This document shows, one piece after another, positions 29,702-38,616 of a stretch of 64,000 nt of DNA. The stretch comes from Clostridium_AD sp964467165. Its GTDB lineage: Bacteria; Bacillota; Clostridia; Clostridiales; Clostridiaceae. The stretch's first letter is position 1. The number at the start of each line of letters is the position of its first letter. The DNA is taken from contig CAYXOL010000017.1 in assembly GCA_964467165.1 (NCBI GenBank), positions 1 to 64,000 of the forward strand, written 5' to 3'. Both the position numbers and the translations under genes were made by a program. Below the pieces are notes generated by a model. It saw nothing but the letters and a program-made list of their open reading frames with translations, had not been told where the DNA came from and did not search any database.

Positions 29702-31732
29702 TTATATAAAAACTAAATTATTATCAACTGTTCTAAATATACCGTCTGGAAAAAGATATCTACTCCTTTCGTCTGTTACAGCTTTTTTTACATGTACATT
29801 ATGTAACTCTTCTTTATAAATCATTACAAGCATTAAAGCAATAACCCTATCAAAGTTACCATCTTTATTATAAGCTATCAACTCTTCTAATAAAGGCTCT
29901 GAAAATATGTAATGTAAATTTTTCTTTCCTGGAGATCTTTCTTGGTTTAACCAATCTCTAAGTTCTAACTCGCCATAGTCTTTTATAGAAGTCACCATGT
30001 GTATACCTTTTGACCTATTTACTTTACTATCCTTTATTATTTTGGAGATTATATCCGGTTGGTCTGCCAACAAATAATCGCTGTGCTTGTTTCTCATATA
30101 TACAGATAACCCAGGCCATTGATTTTCATACAATACAGTTGCATTGTAGTACAATAGAAGTTTTCTTACATTTTCATAGAAATCCTCCGCTCTTTCGGGC
30201 CTACCGCTATACTCTGCGACTATCATATCATAATAAGACTCAAAATCTTGAAATCTTTTATATATGAATATAGAACCCAAAGAATTTGTACCAGATTTAT
30301 CGTGGTCGTAGGGGTCACAACCAGCTATGTACAATCCCCACGGTGGATTCTCCACTGGGTGTTCCCATATAACTATTGCACCAGCCCTATCTTCTTCTCT
30401 ATTTAAATGATATTTCGTTATATCTTTTACATTGTTAGAAGGCTGCCATTTTACTTTACCTTTATCATCATAGTAAAGTTCGCCAACTTGTTTAAAATCT
30501 CTTACAGAAGAATTTGTTCTTATGAAAGCAAGCTGTTTTATTAAATCGGTTTTTGGGAATATATTGCCGCTTAAAGTTAATACAGCTTCGCTTGGTTTTA
30601 TTGGATGCTCTGCTATGTACCTGTCTATTGCGTTTTTATCACTAGCATTTTGTTCTATTTTTGACCTTTCTCTCAAAATATATTTTGTGGCAAGTTCTAT
30701 TTTAGAATTTCCATTTTCATCCATAAAACTTTCACCAGTTTCTGGATCCGATCCTTCTAAATTATAATACTCTGGAACAAAAAACCCACACGGTCCTGTT
30801 GCCCCATCGTCCCATATATTTTCTATCGGCAAGCAATTATATCCTTCTGGTTCGTAAAATATTTCTCGCATACCCTCAAAATTTGCACCTTCTTCACCAC
30901 CAGTACCGAATATAATCATCAATCCAAATGTTTGAGAGCCTATTTCTACAGATGGTCTGGCTAATTGCCAAGCCGTCTTTGCACCAGGCAATCTACCACC
31001 CTCTTCAAAAAGTATTAGCTTAGCCCTCTTACCTCTAGTTTTTGAGGGATCATTCTTTAAACTTATACCAAGTATTTCTGATTTATAACCTTCTTCCATC
31101 AAAACACCATTTCTCTCTACTACGAAAGAGGCTCTTTTGTGTGTTTTGGTGTTTATTTTTTGAGTCTTTTTTGACCACGCTGTATGCTCATTTATAAAGT
31201 CTAGCATATTCCACGCTTTGGTAAGTATACCATCTTTTGTCAAATAATCTAGTTCACCAGCGTATGCAACAGAGGTTGATTCTGGTATTAGGAAGAAATT
31301 CCTAACTAACATGCTTGCGCACTTGTAAGAATAACCAGAACCCCTTTTCTTTAGAACAGAAAGGTGTTTACCCTCATTTTCTGCTTTTTCTACTATATCA
31401 AAAAATGCTTTATCGTAATCATAGAACCTAGGAAATCCTGTTCTTCTTATCAATCTTTTTCTTTTCTTACCAGACTCTTCTGTTTCTATTTCGACTGTTC
31501 TTTCTATTGTACAATAATTTAAATAAAAGTAGTTATAACCTGATATAAACTCACCACTTTTAGTTGTAAATCCAAATAGACACCTGTTTGTTTCCCTTTC
31601 CCAAAAGTCTATATAAGAAGAAGAACCCTTTGGATATGGTGTATAATAACCATACTTTTCAAAAGTTATTGCAGCTTCCCTAAACTCGTCTACGTTATCT
31701 CTATATTTTACTTCTATCCTTATAGGTTTCAT
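29702..31732 (-). CDS. terL: Terminase large subunit
   Basis: A 676-residue packaging motor with an ATPase and an RNase H-fold nuclease domain. An atypical Walker A-like motif is at about 128-140 (LKKRGSGYSYKCAS) and Walker B at about 239-246 (LILFEEGGR). The nuclease domain has a first acidic residue in YIAGCDPYDHDKSG (D473), a second in VLYENQWPG (about 523), and a third near GNFDRVIALMLV. A Shine-Dalgarno AGGAG lies 4 nt before the ATG. The start overlaps a 53-codon gene by 32 nt, and the portal follows 6 nt downstream. Confidence 0.92.
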   Translation of the reverse strand: MKPIRIEVKYRDNVDEFREAAITFEKYGYYTPYPKGSSSYIDFWERETNRCLFGFTTKSGEFISGYNYFYLNYCTIERTVEIETEESGKKRKRLIRRTGFPRFYDYDKAFFDIVEKAENEGKHLSVLKKRGSGYSYKCASMLVRNFFLIPESTSVAYAGELDYLTKDGILTKAWNMLDFINEHTAWSKKTQKINTKTHKRASFVVERNGVLMEEGYKSEILGISLKNDPSKTRGKRAKLILFEEGGRLPGAKTAWQLARPSVEIGSQTFGLMIIFGTGGEEGANFEGMREIFYEPEGYNCLPIENIWDDGATGPCGFFVPEYYNLEGSDPETGESFMDENGNSKIELATKYILRERSKIEQNASDKNAIDRYIAEHPIKPSEAVLTLSGNIFPKTDLIKQLAFIRTNSSVRDFKQVGELYYDDKGKVKWQPSNNVKDITKYHLNREEDRAGAIVIWEHPVENPPWGLYIAGCDPYDHDKSGTNSLGSIFIYKRFQDFESYYDMIVAEYSGRPERAEDFYENVRKLLLYYNATVLYENQWPGLSVYMRNKHSDYLLADQPDIISKIIKDSKVNRSKGIHMVTSIKDYGELELRDWLNQERSPGKKNLHYIFSEPLLEELIAYNKDGNFDRVIALMLVMIYKEELHNVHVKKAVTDERSRYLFPDGIFRTVDNNLVFI

Positions 31733-31862
31733 TAATCTCCTCAGAATTTATTATCTTTAATTCTGGATAAAGTCTTTTAAGACTATTTACAACTTCGGTA
31801 GTTGTTAATCCCAAAAACTTTGCATATTCAATAATCTCTTCTTCAGTTACATACTTAACCAT
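31701..31862 (-). CDS. Small pre-terminase protein (53 aa)
   Basis: An ATG frame of 53 codons (MVKYVTEEEIIEYAKFLGLT, ending DRSKI) fills the gap before terL and overlaps its start by 32 nt. The sequence looks like two or three short helices (EEEIIEYAKFLGLTTTEVV, NSLKRLYPEL), compatible with a small helix-turn-helix. Position beside terL suggests a terminase small subunit or regulator, but it is shorter than usual TerS proteins. No family recognised. Confidence 0.55.
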   Translation of the reverse strand: MVKYVTEEEIIEYAKFLGLTTTEVVNSLKRLYPELKIINSEEINETYKDRSKI

Positions 31863-31865
31863 CTA

Positions 31866-32408
31866 CTATTTCTTTGGTATTTCATAAAGACCTATGTCAG
31901 AACTACCCCTGACGTTTTTATCCTCCATTTCAGCCTGTACTTGCTTTTTAAGTGAAATTATAGATTTAATCATACTACCCGCTTTCTCGTTAGCCTTTAT
32001 CATACTATCAAGCATTTTTATAGACTTTATTTCATCCTTGCCCTCAAAAGACATTTTTTCTAGAAAATTAGTTATCTTATCTATGTTCCTTAAGTTAACA
32101 TCTAGGAATCTTGTAAGGGGTGTTTCTTGCATCTTTTTATAAATTTCAATAGCCTCTGCTACCTTTTCGTCAGGTTCCCAGTCGGTGTCTTTCATTATAT
32201 CCCTTTTGAGAATCATTTTTCTGTCTTCTTCTGACATATCCTTATATGGTGATTTATAACTACACATGAAAGCTACATATTTAATTTCTTTCATAGCCCT
32301 TTCCTTTGACTTTGACCTATCCCTATCCCAAATTGCTTTAATTTGGGGTACGGCTAGCACAGTAGATGATACGACAATCTCATTATTAACTATGTCAAAA
32401 AGTTCCAT
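31866..32408 (-). CDS. Unknown helical protein upstream of terL (TerS candidate)
   Basis: A 180-residue, largely helical protein with MELFDIVNNEIVVSSTVLAV, an RDRSKSKERAMKEIKYVAFM helix, a middle region with DTDWEPDEKVAEAIEIYKKM and a C-terminal helix (MIKANEKAGSMIKSIISLKK). The phage family is recognisable as conserved before terminase genes, but no DNA-binding motif is certain. It could be the small terminase subunit; this is inference from gene order. It is 4 nt from both neighbours. Confidence 0.5.
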   Translation of the reverse strand: MELFDIVNNEIVVSSTVLAVPQIKAIWDRDRSKSKERAMKEIKYVAFMCSYKSPYKDMSEEDRKMILKRDIMKDTDWEPDEKVAEAIEIYKKMQETPLTRFLDVNLRNIDKITNFLEKMSFEGKDEIKSIKMLDSMIKANEKAGSMIKSIISLKKQVQAEMEDKNVRGSSDIGLYEIPKK

Positions 32409-32412
32409 AAAG

Positions 32413-32850
32413 TTACATTTTTTGTTGTCTTTGCTTACTTTTTTTCAGTCTCCTACATAGCTTATATGCATTATCTATAGAAACAAAATCTTTAGAATCA
32501 TACAAGCTTTTTATAAAACTGTTTACTTCGTCTATGTTGTTAAAGTTATTATTGAAATATAAACGCATGCCCTCTATTATTACATCTTCTGGAATTTTAT
32601 ACAGCCTGTTTAATATATTATCTACATGCGTTTTTTTACTATCTTCCTTTTTCAAATAGAAAACGCCTAAATACCTAAGCCTAACTGGCCTAGTGTCATT
32701 GCTAGACACCATCCTCCTTAAATAGACAAAAGGGTATCGAACTATATATTCGATTACCCCCCTGTCTATGTCATATTTTTTACTGAGGTTGTCTAACTTA
32801 CTTCTCTCTTTAATTTGCAGCAATCTCCTGCCCTCAGCTAGATTCCTCAT
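32413..32850 (-). CDS. Basic protein, possible DNA-binding
   Basis: A 145-residue basic protein with an N-terminal helix (NLAEGRRLLQIKERSKLDNL), a segment VRYPFVYLRRMVSS leading to VRLRYLGVFYLKKEDSK that resembles the beta core of HU/IHF-like or related folds, and a Lys/Arg/Gln C-terminal tail. No family can be named. It is packed 8 nt after the zinc-ribbon gene in the pre-terminase operon. Confidence 0.42.
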   Translation of the reverse strand: MRNLAEGRRLLQIKERSKLDNLSKKYDIDRGVIEYIVRYPFVYLRRMVSSNDTRPVRLRYLGVFYLKKEDSKKTHVDNILNRLYKIPEDVIIEGMRLYFNNNFNNIDEVNSFIKSLYDSKDFVSIDNAYKLCRRLKKSKQRQQKM

Positions 32851-32858
32851 ATAAATTA

Positions 32859-33326
32859 CTATACTACATTACTATCTTCATAAACTAACTCCCCTTTTTC
32901 ATAAGATTCTTTGTAAGCTTCTTCTGTAGACAAATCGGTAGTAACATCATCGGTTACATCACCAACTTCAGCGTCTTCTTTTTTATTGTCTATGAAATCG
33001 GAAAGTATTATATTAGAAGGTTTTTTAGCAGTTACACCCTTGTAGAAGAGTGTTATTTTATTACCACACTTTGGGCATGCTAAAGTCATTACAGTATCAC
33101 TTCTTGTTGGTAGAACTATGCTTAGGCCTCCCTCAACCTCTTTTATAAGCTTCGTTTCTTCACCACATTGCCCGCATTTTATATACAGGTCTGCAAATTC
33201 AAACTGCTCTGCTTTAGTAGGCAGTGACTCTACTTCTTCCTGTTCTTTTGGCTCCTTCTCAGTCTCGTTCTCTATGACTTTATTTTCACCTTCAGCAACT
33301 TCAACTTGCTTTACTTCATCTTCCAT
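32859..33326 (-). CDS. Zinc-ribbon protein with acidic arms
   Basis: A 155-residue protein. An acidic N-terminus (residues 1-40, rich in Glu) precedes IKCGQCGEETKLI, and a second pair TLACPKCGNKITLFY completes a four-cysteine zinc ribbon. The C-terminus is acidic (EDAEVGDVTDDVTTDLSTEE). Such ribbons occur in transcription-factor-like and virion proteins; the specific role is unknown. Its start lies 1 nt after the stop of a 52-codon gene. Confidence 0.55.
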   Translation of the reverse strand: MEDEVKQVEVAEGENKVIENETEKEPKEQEEVESLPTKAEQFEFADLYIKCGQCGEETKLIKEVEGGLSIVLPTRSDTVMTLACPKCGNKITLFYKGVTAKKPSNIILSDFIDNKKEDAEVGDVTDDVTTDLSTEEAYKESYEKGELVYEDSNVV

Positions 33327-33327
33327 T

Positions 33328-33486
33328 TTATCTGTTTTTAATCTTATCTTTAATCCTATCTTTAAATATAAATATAGAATAACTAATTTTTCTTATAAAA
33401 AGACTGACTTTTGATAGCTCTATCTTTTTATATATATTAGCCAACTTTTTCAACGCGTGGATTTCGTAATCACTAAATTTATCCAT
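33328..33486 (-). CDS. Small basic protein (52 aa)
   Basis: An ATG frame of 52 codons fits exactly between two larger genes (1 nt on each side). It begins MDKFSDYEIHALKKLANIYK and ends RIKDKIKNR. It is strongly basic and helical, with an Ile/Phe-rich centre (SLFIRKISYSIFIF) that might contact a membrane or another protein. No family recognised; accepted because of the exact tiling of the operon. Confidence 0.58.
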   Translation of the reverse strand: MDKFSDYEIHALKKLANIYKKIELSKVSLFIRKISYSIFIFKDRIKDKIKNR

Positions 33487-33487
33487 A

Positions 33488-33883
33488 CTATTTAGACGAC
33501 TGTTTATAATCTTCCAACCTTTGTATATCTTCTTCTACTTCTCTTATCTTGTCAAAGATATCATAAAGAAGACCTCTTAACTCAGAAAGAGCAGCTTTAT
33601 TTTCTTCAATAAGATCGTCTACAGTATATTTATACTTATCGTCAACAGTATCGGGATTTTCTTCGGGTGGTATAGTAAAATACTTATTAAGATTATCTAT
33701 AACAAAATTCTTACTAAGAGTTATATTAATTTTAGAAATGTCTTCGGAACTCTCTGTGATTGTAGTTTCGTTTGAAGTGTATTCAAATCTACCAGTCTTA
33801 TCGTTATATACAAAAACTGACCCTACGCTAGCTTCTTCTCCAAATATAGGCTCTATAAGAATAACTTTATCAATGTTTTCCAT
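33488..33883 (-). CDS. Unknown acidic protein
   Basis: A 131-residue acidic protein (MENIDKVILIEPIFGEEASV, a beta region with GRFEYTSNETTITESSEDI) with a C-terminal coiled coil (EENKAALSELRGLLYDIFDK). It has no catalytic or membrane feature. It is cotranscribed with its neighbours in the pre-terminase block. Function unknown. Confidence 0.45.
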   Translation of the reverse strand: MENIDKVILIEPIFGEEASVGSVFVYNDKTGRFEYTSNETTITESSEDISKINITLSKNFVIDNLNKYFTIPPEENPDTVDDKYKYTVDDLIEENKAALSELRGLLYDIFDKIREVEEDIQRLEDYKQSSK

Positions 33884-33894
33884 ATCTATATATT

Positions 33895-34329
33895 TTAAGC
33901 GTTAATTTTACCAACAACACTGTAAATACTTGCTAAAATAAAATGTTTATCCACACCGTTAAGATAGTAGAATTCTGAAGCCGGTGCCCTAAACAAAACA
34001 ATCTCTCCATTTTTTAACGATGTAGTATAATATCTATCTGCTGTATTTGTTTTTACAAACAGTTTATTTAAGAACGTCTTAAACTTAGATTCCTTCTGTT
34101 CTACAAAAGAACTATTAACGATCCTGCCAACAAATAGTTTTTCTTGTGCAAAGTCACTTTCGCTTGCAACCACTTCTTTCTTTGGTTTCCTACCTCTCTT
34201 TTTCTTATGTACTTTTTCTTTTTCTTCAAGAGCAGCCACGGAAAATACCGGCTCACCCAATACCTCAACCAAAAACCTTTCGTCATCGATAGGCTTTATA
34301 TCAATTGGATTTATATAAATTTTATTCAT
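33895..34329 (-). CDS. Unknown protein with AT-hook-like segment, faint GroES-like ends
   Basis: A 144-residue protein. Residues about 40-52 read HKKKRGRKPKKEV, a typical AT-hook core (RGRKP) flanked by lysines. The C-terminal third (SLKNGEIVLFRAPASEFYYL, then HFILASIYSVVGKI) resembles the beta-barrel closing strands of GroES-type co-chaperonins (a GDxVLF strand, a few residues, then an ILxxxDIL strand). Phage co-chaperonins help fold capsid proteins, so this would make sense in a late operon, but the AT hook points to DNA. Both readings are tentative. Confidence 0.4.
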   Translation of the reverse strand: MNKIYINPIDIKPIDDERFLVEVLGEPVFSVAALEEKEKVHKKKRGRKPKKEVVASESDFAQEKLFVGRIVNSSFVEQKESKFKTFLNKLFVKTNTADRYYTTSLKNGEIVLFRAPASEFYYLNGVDKHFILASIYSVVGKINA

Positions 34330-34346
34330 TTTAATCTGTTTTAATT

Positions 34347-34508
34347 TTAATAATCAAGTATAATAGATACGAAATCACCTTCCTCATCTCTGTCTAAATC
34401 AATATCAATTACATCATAGTAATTCTCACCGTCAATATCACCCTTAACAAAAACGTCTAAGTCAGGAGGAAGTTTCCTAAGCTTTTTTATAAGTTCTATA
34501 TTTTTCAT
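34347..34508 (-). CDS. Small acidic protein (53 aa)
   Basis: A 53-codon ATG frame (MKNIELIKKLRKLPPDLDVF, then an Asp/Glu-rich end with IDIDLDRDEEGDF) overlaps the preceding gene by 32 nt and ends 17 nt before the next start. The pattern of a short helix followed by beta strands with many acids resembles small phage proteins that repeat the xKLPPDxxV motif, but no function is known. Confidence 0.55.
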   Translation of the reverse strand: MKNIELIKKLRKLPPDLDVFVKGDIDGENYYDVIDIDLDRDEEGDFVSIILDY

Positions 34509-35385
34509 AATATAACTTATTTAACAAGTCATAATCTATACAGTTGTCCTCATATTCTATAATAGTCATATCTCTATCATTAGTATCATCCAAATTACAA
34601 GTCCACCTAAATCCTAGCGACGGTCTATACGACTCTATATAGTTTCTATACTTTGATACGTTAATACCCAAAATAAGTTTCATTACATAATTATGTTCTG
34701 TAATTAAAAGTGATAAAACCTTATTTAAAACTCTTTTTAGCAAAGAATCTGGCAATAATTCATATTGTAAAGTGGCCTGAAAGATAGAATATGTAGGAAA
34801 TAATGTCTTAGCAAAGAATTTTTTTACTTTAGAGAGTTTAAAAAAATTACCGTGCTTATATACATTCTGTGGCAATTCTTTAAATCCAAACAACCACCTT
34901 ATAAATTTATTGTAAATACCGCTAACAAATAAAATAGGTATTACCTGCAAATAATACAAATATAAATACACTTTTTTACCAGTACATATATACTTAACCC
35001 AACTCAACAAATCGGTTGAGTATGTATACTTTTTACTTATTCGCCATTTAATGTGTTTTGAAAATTCCTTAAGTTTGTCATCTTGCCCTAAGTATTTTAG
35101 TATAAAGATTGTATAGAATACATGGTCCCTACTTAGATTGTCTTTGTCATAGTCGCCAATATATTCTGGGTGTCTCCACCCCTTGTAATTGTCATCGTAA
35201 CATTTTAAAATTCCGTTTAATAATTTTGAGTTATAGCCATAAGTATATAAAGCCAAAGCTGTCCTACCTATGCAATCCCCTTTACCATTATCGCCTGTCT
35301 TTTCATAAGGCTTGTTTTTTGTTAACATTAACCCAAATGAGTCGACGTATGTTTTTAAATTCTTATTTTTTAAATTAAGTCCCAT
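34477..35385 (-). CDS. Unknown protein, possible enzyme with basic aromatic body
   Basis: About 302 residues from the ATG at 35385, 1 nt after the RNR stop; an upstream GTG start would overlap. The sequence has TGDNGKGDCIGRTALALYTY near residue 35, then RDHVFYTIFILKYLGQDDKL, and a Tyr/Leu/Lys-rich middle (VYLYLYYLQVIPILFVSGIY), with a C-terminal FRWTCNLDDTNDRD. The arrangement of DCIGRTALALYTYG and DNLSRDHVFYT hints at an alpha/alpha toroid-type fold (as in glycan-active enzymes), but this is only an impression. It is coupled to the RNR gene. Confidence 0.4.
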   Translation of the reverse strand: MGLNLKNKNLKTYVDSFGLMLTKNKPYEKTGDNGKGDCIGRTALALYTYGYNSKLLNGILKCYDDNYKGWRHPEYIGDYDKDNLSRDHVFYTIFILKYLGQDDKLKEFSKHIKWRISKKYTYSTDLLSWVKYICTGKKVYLYLYYLQVIPILFVSGIYNKFIRWLFGFKELPQNVYKHGNFFKLSKVKKFFAKTLFPTYSIFQATLQYELLPDSLLKRVLNKVLSLLITEHNYVMKLILGINVSKYRNYIESYRPSLGFRWTCNLDDTNDRDMTIIEYEDNCIDYDLLNKLYYEKYRTYKKA

Positions 35386-35386
35386 A

Positions 35387-37834
35387 TTATAAACATTTAC
35401 TATGCCCACAGTCTAAACACGTAATGCAACCCCCACTATTAGAAATGTTCGTAGAGCCACAGTTTTCACATTTAGAAACTGCTTTTAAATTACCATTTGT
35501 ATAAACAACAAGTGTCCTTGCTATGGCTTTGCAGAAAGATGTGACATCACCAGTAGATTTATACAGTTGTTCTACTATGAATTTTATATCGGCACCGTGC
35601 CTTAGAGACGTAGAAATTAACCTAGTCATCATATTCTCCTCATCTGGAGACTCCTTAGTAATGTCCCTAAGTACTGTTTCAAAATCGTCGAAGTACAAGT
35701 CATACTTACCTTTCTTTTCCTTAACTATACGACCTGTAGTTCTTTTAAACTGAAGATCTGTCTCATTAATAATTGCAAACACTTCGTAAGGTTTGTTATC
35801 ATATAAACCTACTATAACGAGCCAGCCTTTGCCCATAGATTTTATACTGTGTATGTCACATTTTAACTCTTTTGGCCTTTTAGGGGCATCGTGTTGTTCA
35901 AATTTGTTCTTATTATCTTCTTTAGAAACTAGTATGCCAGTTCTAGAACCATCCCTATAAACTGTTATACCCTTACAACCAGCTAACCAAGCCTCTTTGT
36001 ATATATTAGCTACAGTTTCTTCCGTCACATCTGACTTCAAATTTATTGTAGAAGAAATGCTATGGTCAACCCATTTTTGTGCAGCAGCTTGTATTTTAAC
36101 ACGCATGAATGGGTCTATTTCGTAAGCCGTTGCTTTGTAATACGGTGTTTGTTTTTCGAAGCCTTTTGAGTTTATAAATTCTAGGAATTCATTGTGATTT
36201 ACAGAAGTGTGATTAAAAAAGTCCTTAAGTGGTTTATGATAAACTATAAACTCTTCCCAAACATCGCCATTGTCGTCTTTTATCAATACCACGCCTTTAT
36301 TATCATTTGTTTCTACTGCCCTGCGCCTGCGCTTATATGTCAACATATACACGGGTTCTATACCAGATGATATACCAGCCAGTATTGATATACTACCTGA
36401 CGGTGGTATTGTTAGGTTAGATATGTTGCGCCTGCCGTATTTTTTGTACAGCTCAAACACATTCTCATTTACACTTTTCTTTAGCTCGTTTAAAACTTTG
36501 TTTATGAACGGAGAGTCTTTTTCTGTTTCATAAGACCATATATCAAAGTGCCCACGTTCTTGTGCCATATCTATACTAGATGCGTAGGACCCCATTGCTA
36601 TCGTTTTATAAACAAGCTCTGTAATTTTTACAGAGTCCTCAGAACCATAGGTAATACCTAATGCGGCTAGTAAATCAGCTAACCCTATGCCACTAAGACC
36701 AGTTCTACGACCCTTAAGTAACTTGCTTTTTATTTTAAGCCACAGATTATACTCCCTGTAAGAAGACTCCATGTCATCTTTACCGTTGAGTATTTTATTC
36801 AGTATTGCGTCTATCTTAGCTTCTTCAAGGTCTATGAGATCGTCCATCAAACGCTGTGCTTTATATGCAACGTCATATAATAGGTCATAGTTTACATGTG
36901 CCCCAACAGTAAATGGCTCTTCAACAAAGCTGTACAAATTTATAGACATTAACCTACAAGAATCGTAAGGACACAATGGTATTTCACCACATGGGTTTGT
37001 ACTAGTTTCCTGCCATTCTGCACCATATAGTGATGGTATAGATGATGACCTAACAGTATCCCAAAACAGTATGCCTGGTTCAGCTGTGTCCCTAGCTTGT
37101 TTGACTAACTCATGCCATATTTCAATATTACGACCGGGTTTATTATCAACCACACCCTGCATAAACTCGTTAGTAACTTTAACTGATATGTTAGCCCCAG
37201 TTACCTTTGACCTGTCTACCTTAGATTTTATAAAATCAATTATGTCTGGATGGTCTACAGACATTGTTAACATAAGGGCACCACGCCTACCACCTTGAGA
37301 TACTTCTAATGTAGTGTTTGAAAACCTGTGCATAAACGACACGGCCCCCGTAGATGATATAGCAGCGTTGTTAACAGCACTGCCCCTTGGCCTAAGGTGA
37401 CTTATATCGTGACCTACCCCAGCCCTGCGTTTCATAAGTTGAGCTTGCTCTTCGTCAGATAAAAATATACCCCCATAGCTGTCAGAACTATTGCCTATAA
37501 CAAAGCAATTGCCAAGTGAGGTTAAAGAGTTGTCATTGCCAACGCCATTGAGTATAGAGCCCCCTGGTATAACGTATTTAAAGTCAGCTAATAGTTTGTA
37601 CACATCATCGTATGTAAGAGCATTATAACCCCCATATTTATGCTCTATAGCGCTAAAAGCTTTAGCCAAGCGCTTAAACATGTCTACAGGAGTAAGCTCC
37701 ATGTATTCATTAGCTTTAGACCTTAAACAGTATTTGTCAACCCATACATTAGCTGCAAGCTCATCGCCCTTAAAGTAAGCCAAAGTTGAGTTATAGACTG
37801 TAGCCCTGTCGTAATAATTTTCATTGTGCCCCAT
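35387..37834 (-). CDS. nrdJ: Class II (adenosylcobalamin-dependent) ribonucleotide reductase
   Basis: An 815-residue NrdJ-type enzyme that reduces ribonucleotides to deoxyribonucleotides for phage DNA synthesis. Visible motifs: LTSLGNCFVIGNSSDSYGG (first redox Cys region), MKRRAGVGHDISHLRPRG, FSNTTLEVSQGGRRGALM, the active-site loop TNPCGEIPL (about 280-288, with the catalytic Asn, Cys and Glu), and the C-terminal zinc-ribbon-like CENCGSTNIS...CLDCGHSKC tail typical of B12-dependent enzymes. No NrdB-like radical subunit is needed or present here. A terminator ends the upstream gene at 37.90 kb, so this gene probably has its own promoter between 37.84 and 37.90 kb. The host must supply cobalamin. 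Confidence 0.93.
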   Translation of the reverse strand: MGHNENYYDRATVYNSTLAYFKGDELAANVWVDKYCLRSKANEYMELTPVDMFKRLAKAFSAIEHKYGGYNALTYDDVYKLLADFKYVIPGGSILNGVGNDNSLTSLGNCFVIGNSSDSYGGIFLSDEEQAQLMKRRAGVGHDISHLRPRGSAVNNAAISSTGAVSFMHRFSNTTLEVSQGGRRGALMLTMSVDHPDIIDFIKSKVDRSKVTGANISVKVTNEFMQGVVDNKPGRNIEIWHELVKQARDTAEPGILFWDTVRSSSIPSLYGAEWQETSTNPCGEIPLCPYDSCRLMSINLYSFVEEPFTVGAHVNYDLLYDVAYKAQRLMDDLIDLEEAKIDAILNKILNGKDDMESSYREYNLWLKIKSKLLKGRRTGLSGIGLADLLAALGITYGSEDSVKITELVYKTIAMGSYASSIDMAQERGHFDIWSYETEKDSPFINKVLNELKKSVNENVFELYKKYGRRNISNLTIPPSGSISILAGISSGIEPVYMLTYKRRRRAVETNDNKGVVLIKDDNGDVWEEFIVYHKPLKDFFNHTSVNHNEFLEFINSKGFEKQTPYYKATAYEIDPFMRVKIQAAAQKWVDHSISSTINLKSDVTEETVANIYKEAWLAGCKGITVYRDGSRTGILVSKEDNKNKFEQHDAPKRPKELKCDIHSIKSMGKGWLVIVGLYDNKPYEVFAIINETDLQFKRTTGRIVKEKKGKYDLYFDDFETVLRDITKESPDEENMMTRLISTSLRHGADIKFIVEQLYKSTGDVTSFCKAIARTLVVYTNGNLKAVSKCENCGSTNISNSGGCITCLDCGHSKCL

Positions 37835-37896
37835 ATATAGTATTTTAAATGCTAAGGTTATACGACTTTGAAAAAGCGTTTGTTACAAAAAAGCAA

Positions 37897-37930
37897 AAAA
37901 AAACACCAACTTTTTACAGCTGGTGTTTAC
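37897..37930 (-). terminator. Intrinsic terminator upstream of nrdJ
   Basis: On the minus strand AAACACCA (complement of 37921-37928) pairs with TGGTGTTT (complement of 37901-37908) around a 12-nt loop, followed by an unbroken run of T. It closes the small membrane-protein transcript (37951-38226) and separates it from nrdJ. Confidence 0.88.
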
Positions 37931-37950
37931 AACAAAATATTATAATAACA

Positions 37951-38226
37951 CTATAATAAATCATCTAACTTAGCTGACGCATATATACCTATAGAACTAA
38001 ATATAAATAAACTTATAATTGATATAACGCCAACTTTAAGAGATGCAAACCATATAGACAATGCTACGGCTTGTAACGATGCTATAGAAACAATTATACC
38101 CAGGGCCCTTAGGAGCATAAAGAAGGTACGTTTGCGTTTGTACCTACGTTCAGCTAAAACCTTTTGCTCAATGTCCGACAGTATAAGTTCAACTTTGCGT
38201 TTGAGTTCTTCATTACTTGCATACAT
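37951..38226 (-). CDS. Small two-helix membrane protein
   Basis: A 91-residue protein with a charged N-terminal helix (NEELKRKVELILSDIEQKVL, RYKRKRT) and two transmembrane segments (LGIIVSIASLQAVALSIWF and VGVISIISLFIFSSIGIYA). It is followed by a strong terminator, so it forms a short transcript with the RNA domain and zinc-ribbon gene upstream. Function unknown; the topology would suit an immunity, exclusion or membrane-modifying protein, which is speculation. Confidence 0.58.
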   Translation of the reverse strand: MYASNEELKRKVELILSDIEQKVLAERRYKRKRTFFMLLRALGIIVSIASLQAVALSIWFASLKVGVISIISLFIFSSIGIYASAKLDDLL

Positions 38227-38228
38227 TA

Positions 38229-38578
38229 TAACCTTATTATTAACTTATAACTGTATTTACTAACCTATTAAAAACACCCCACCCCCTAGGCAAAGCCCTT
38301 AAACTTTGTCAACCAAGGCCTTAACTGTTACCGTACGATGCACAACGTCGTTGTGGTTACACCTACACGCCCCCTATTCCAACCCTACGCTAGGGCGCCT
38401 AACAGTTTATTACCTTGATCATTTTTAACCCTATCGGGGACACCTCACTACTATTTGTAGCTACTACCCGACGTCTGCCCCACTAATTACCTTTCGGCCT
38501 TCATGGGGGATACCAACCATTTGGGTGAGATTGGTGGGTTCGTTTGCTTGTTATAACGTTTATTATTATAATAAGGTT
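38229..38578. ncRNA. Structured RNA candidate (~350 nt) closed by long-range stems
   Basis: The GC-rich, gene-free segment between two minus-strand genes is bounded by complementary arms. AACCTTATTAT (38230-38240) pairs with ATAATAAGGTT (38568-38578), TTATAAC (38245-38251) with GTTATAA (38550-38556), and CCCACC (38278-38283) with GGTGGG (38533-38538), all properly nested. Inside are a nested pair AACTGTTA/TAACAGTT (38323/38400) enclosing hairpins ACAACG-t-CGTTGT and CCCTA-cgc-TAGGG, plus other hairpins. No ORF of note is present. Transcription with the flanking minus-strand genes is likely, but the strand is not proven. Family not recognised. Confidence 0.65.
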
Positions 38579-38616
38579 ACACTTAACTTAAAAAAATCTT
38601 GTGTGCTACATAGCTA

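Noticed and set aside
38229..38578. Miniature transposable element because of its inverted ends
   Set aside because: The internal stems are nested and GC-rich, no target-site duplication was seen and no other copy is present in the window.
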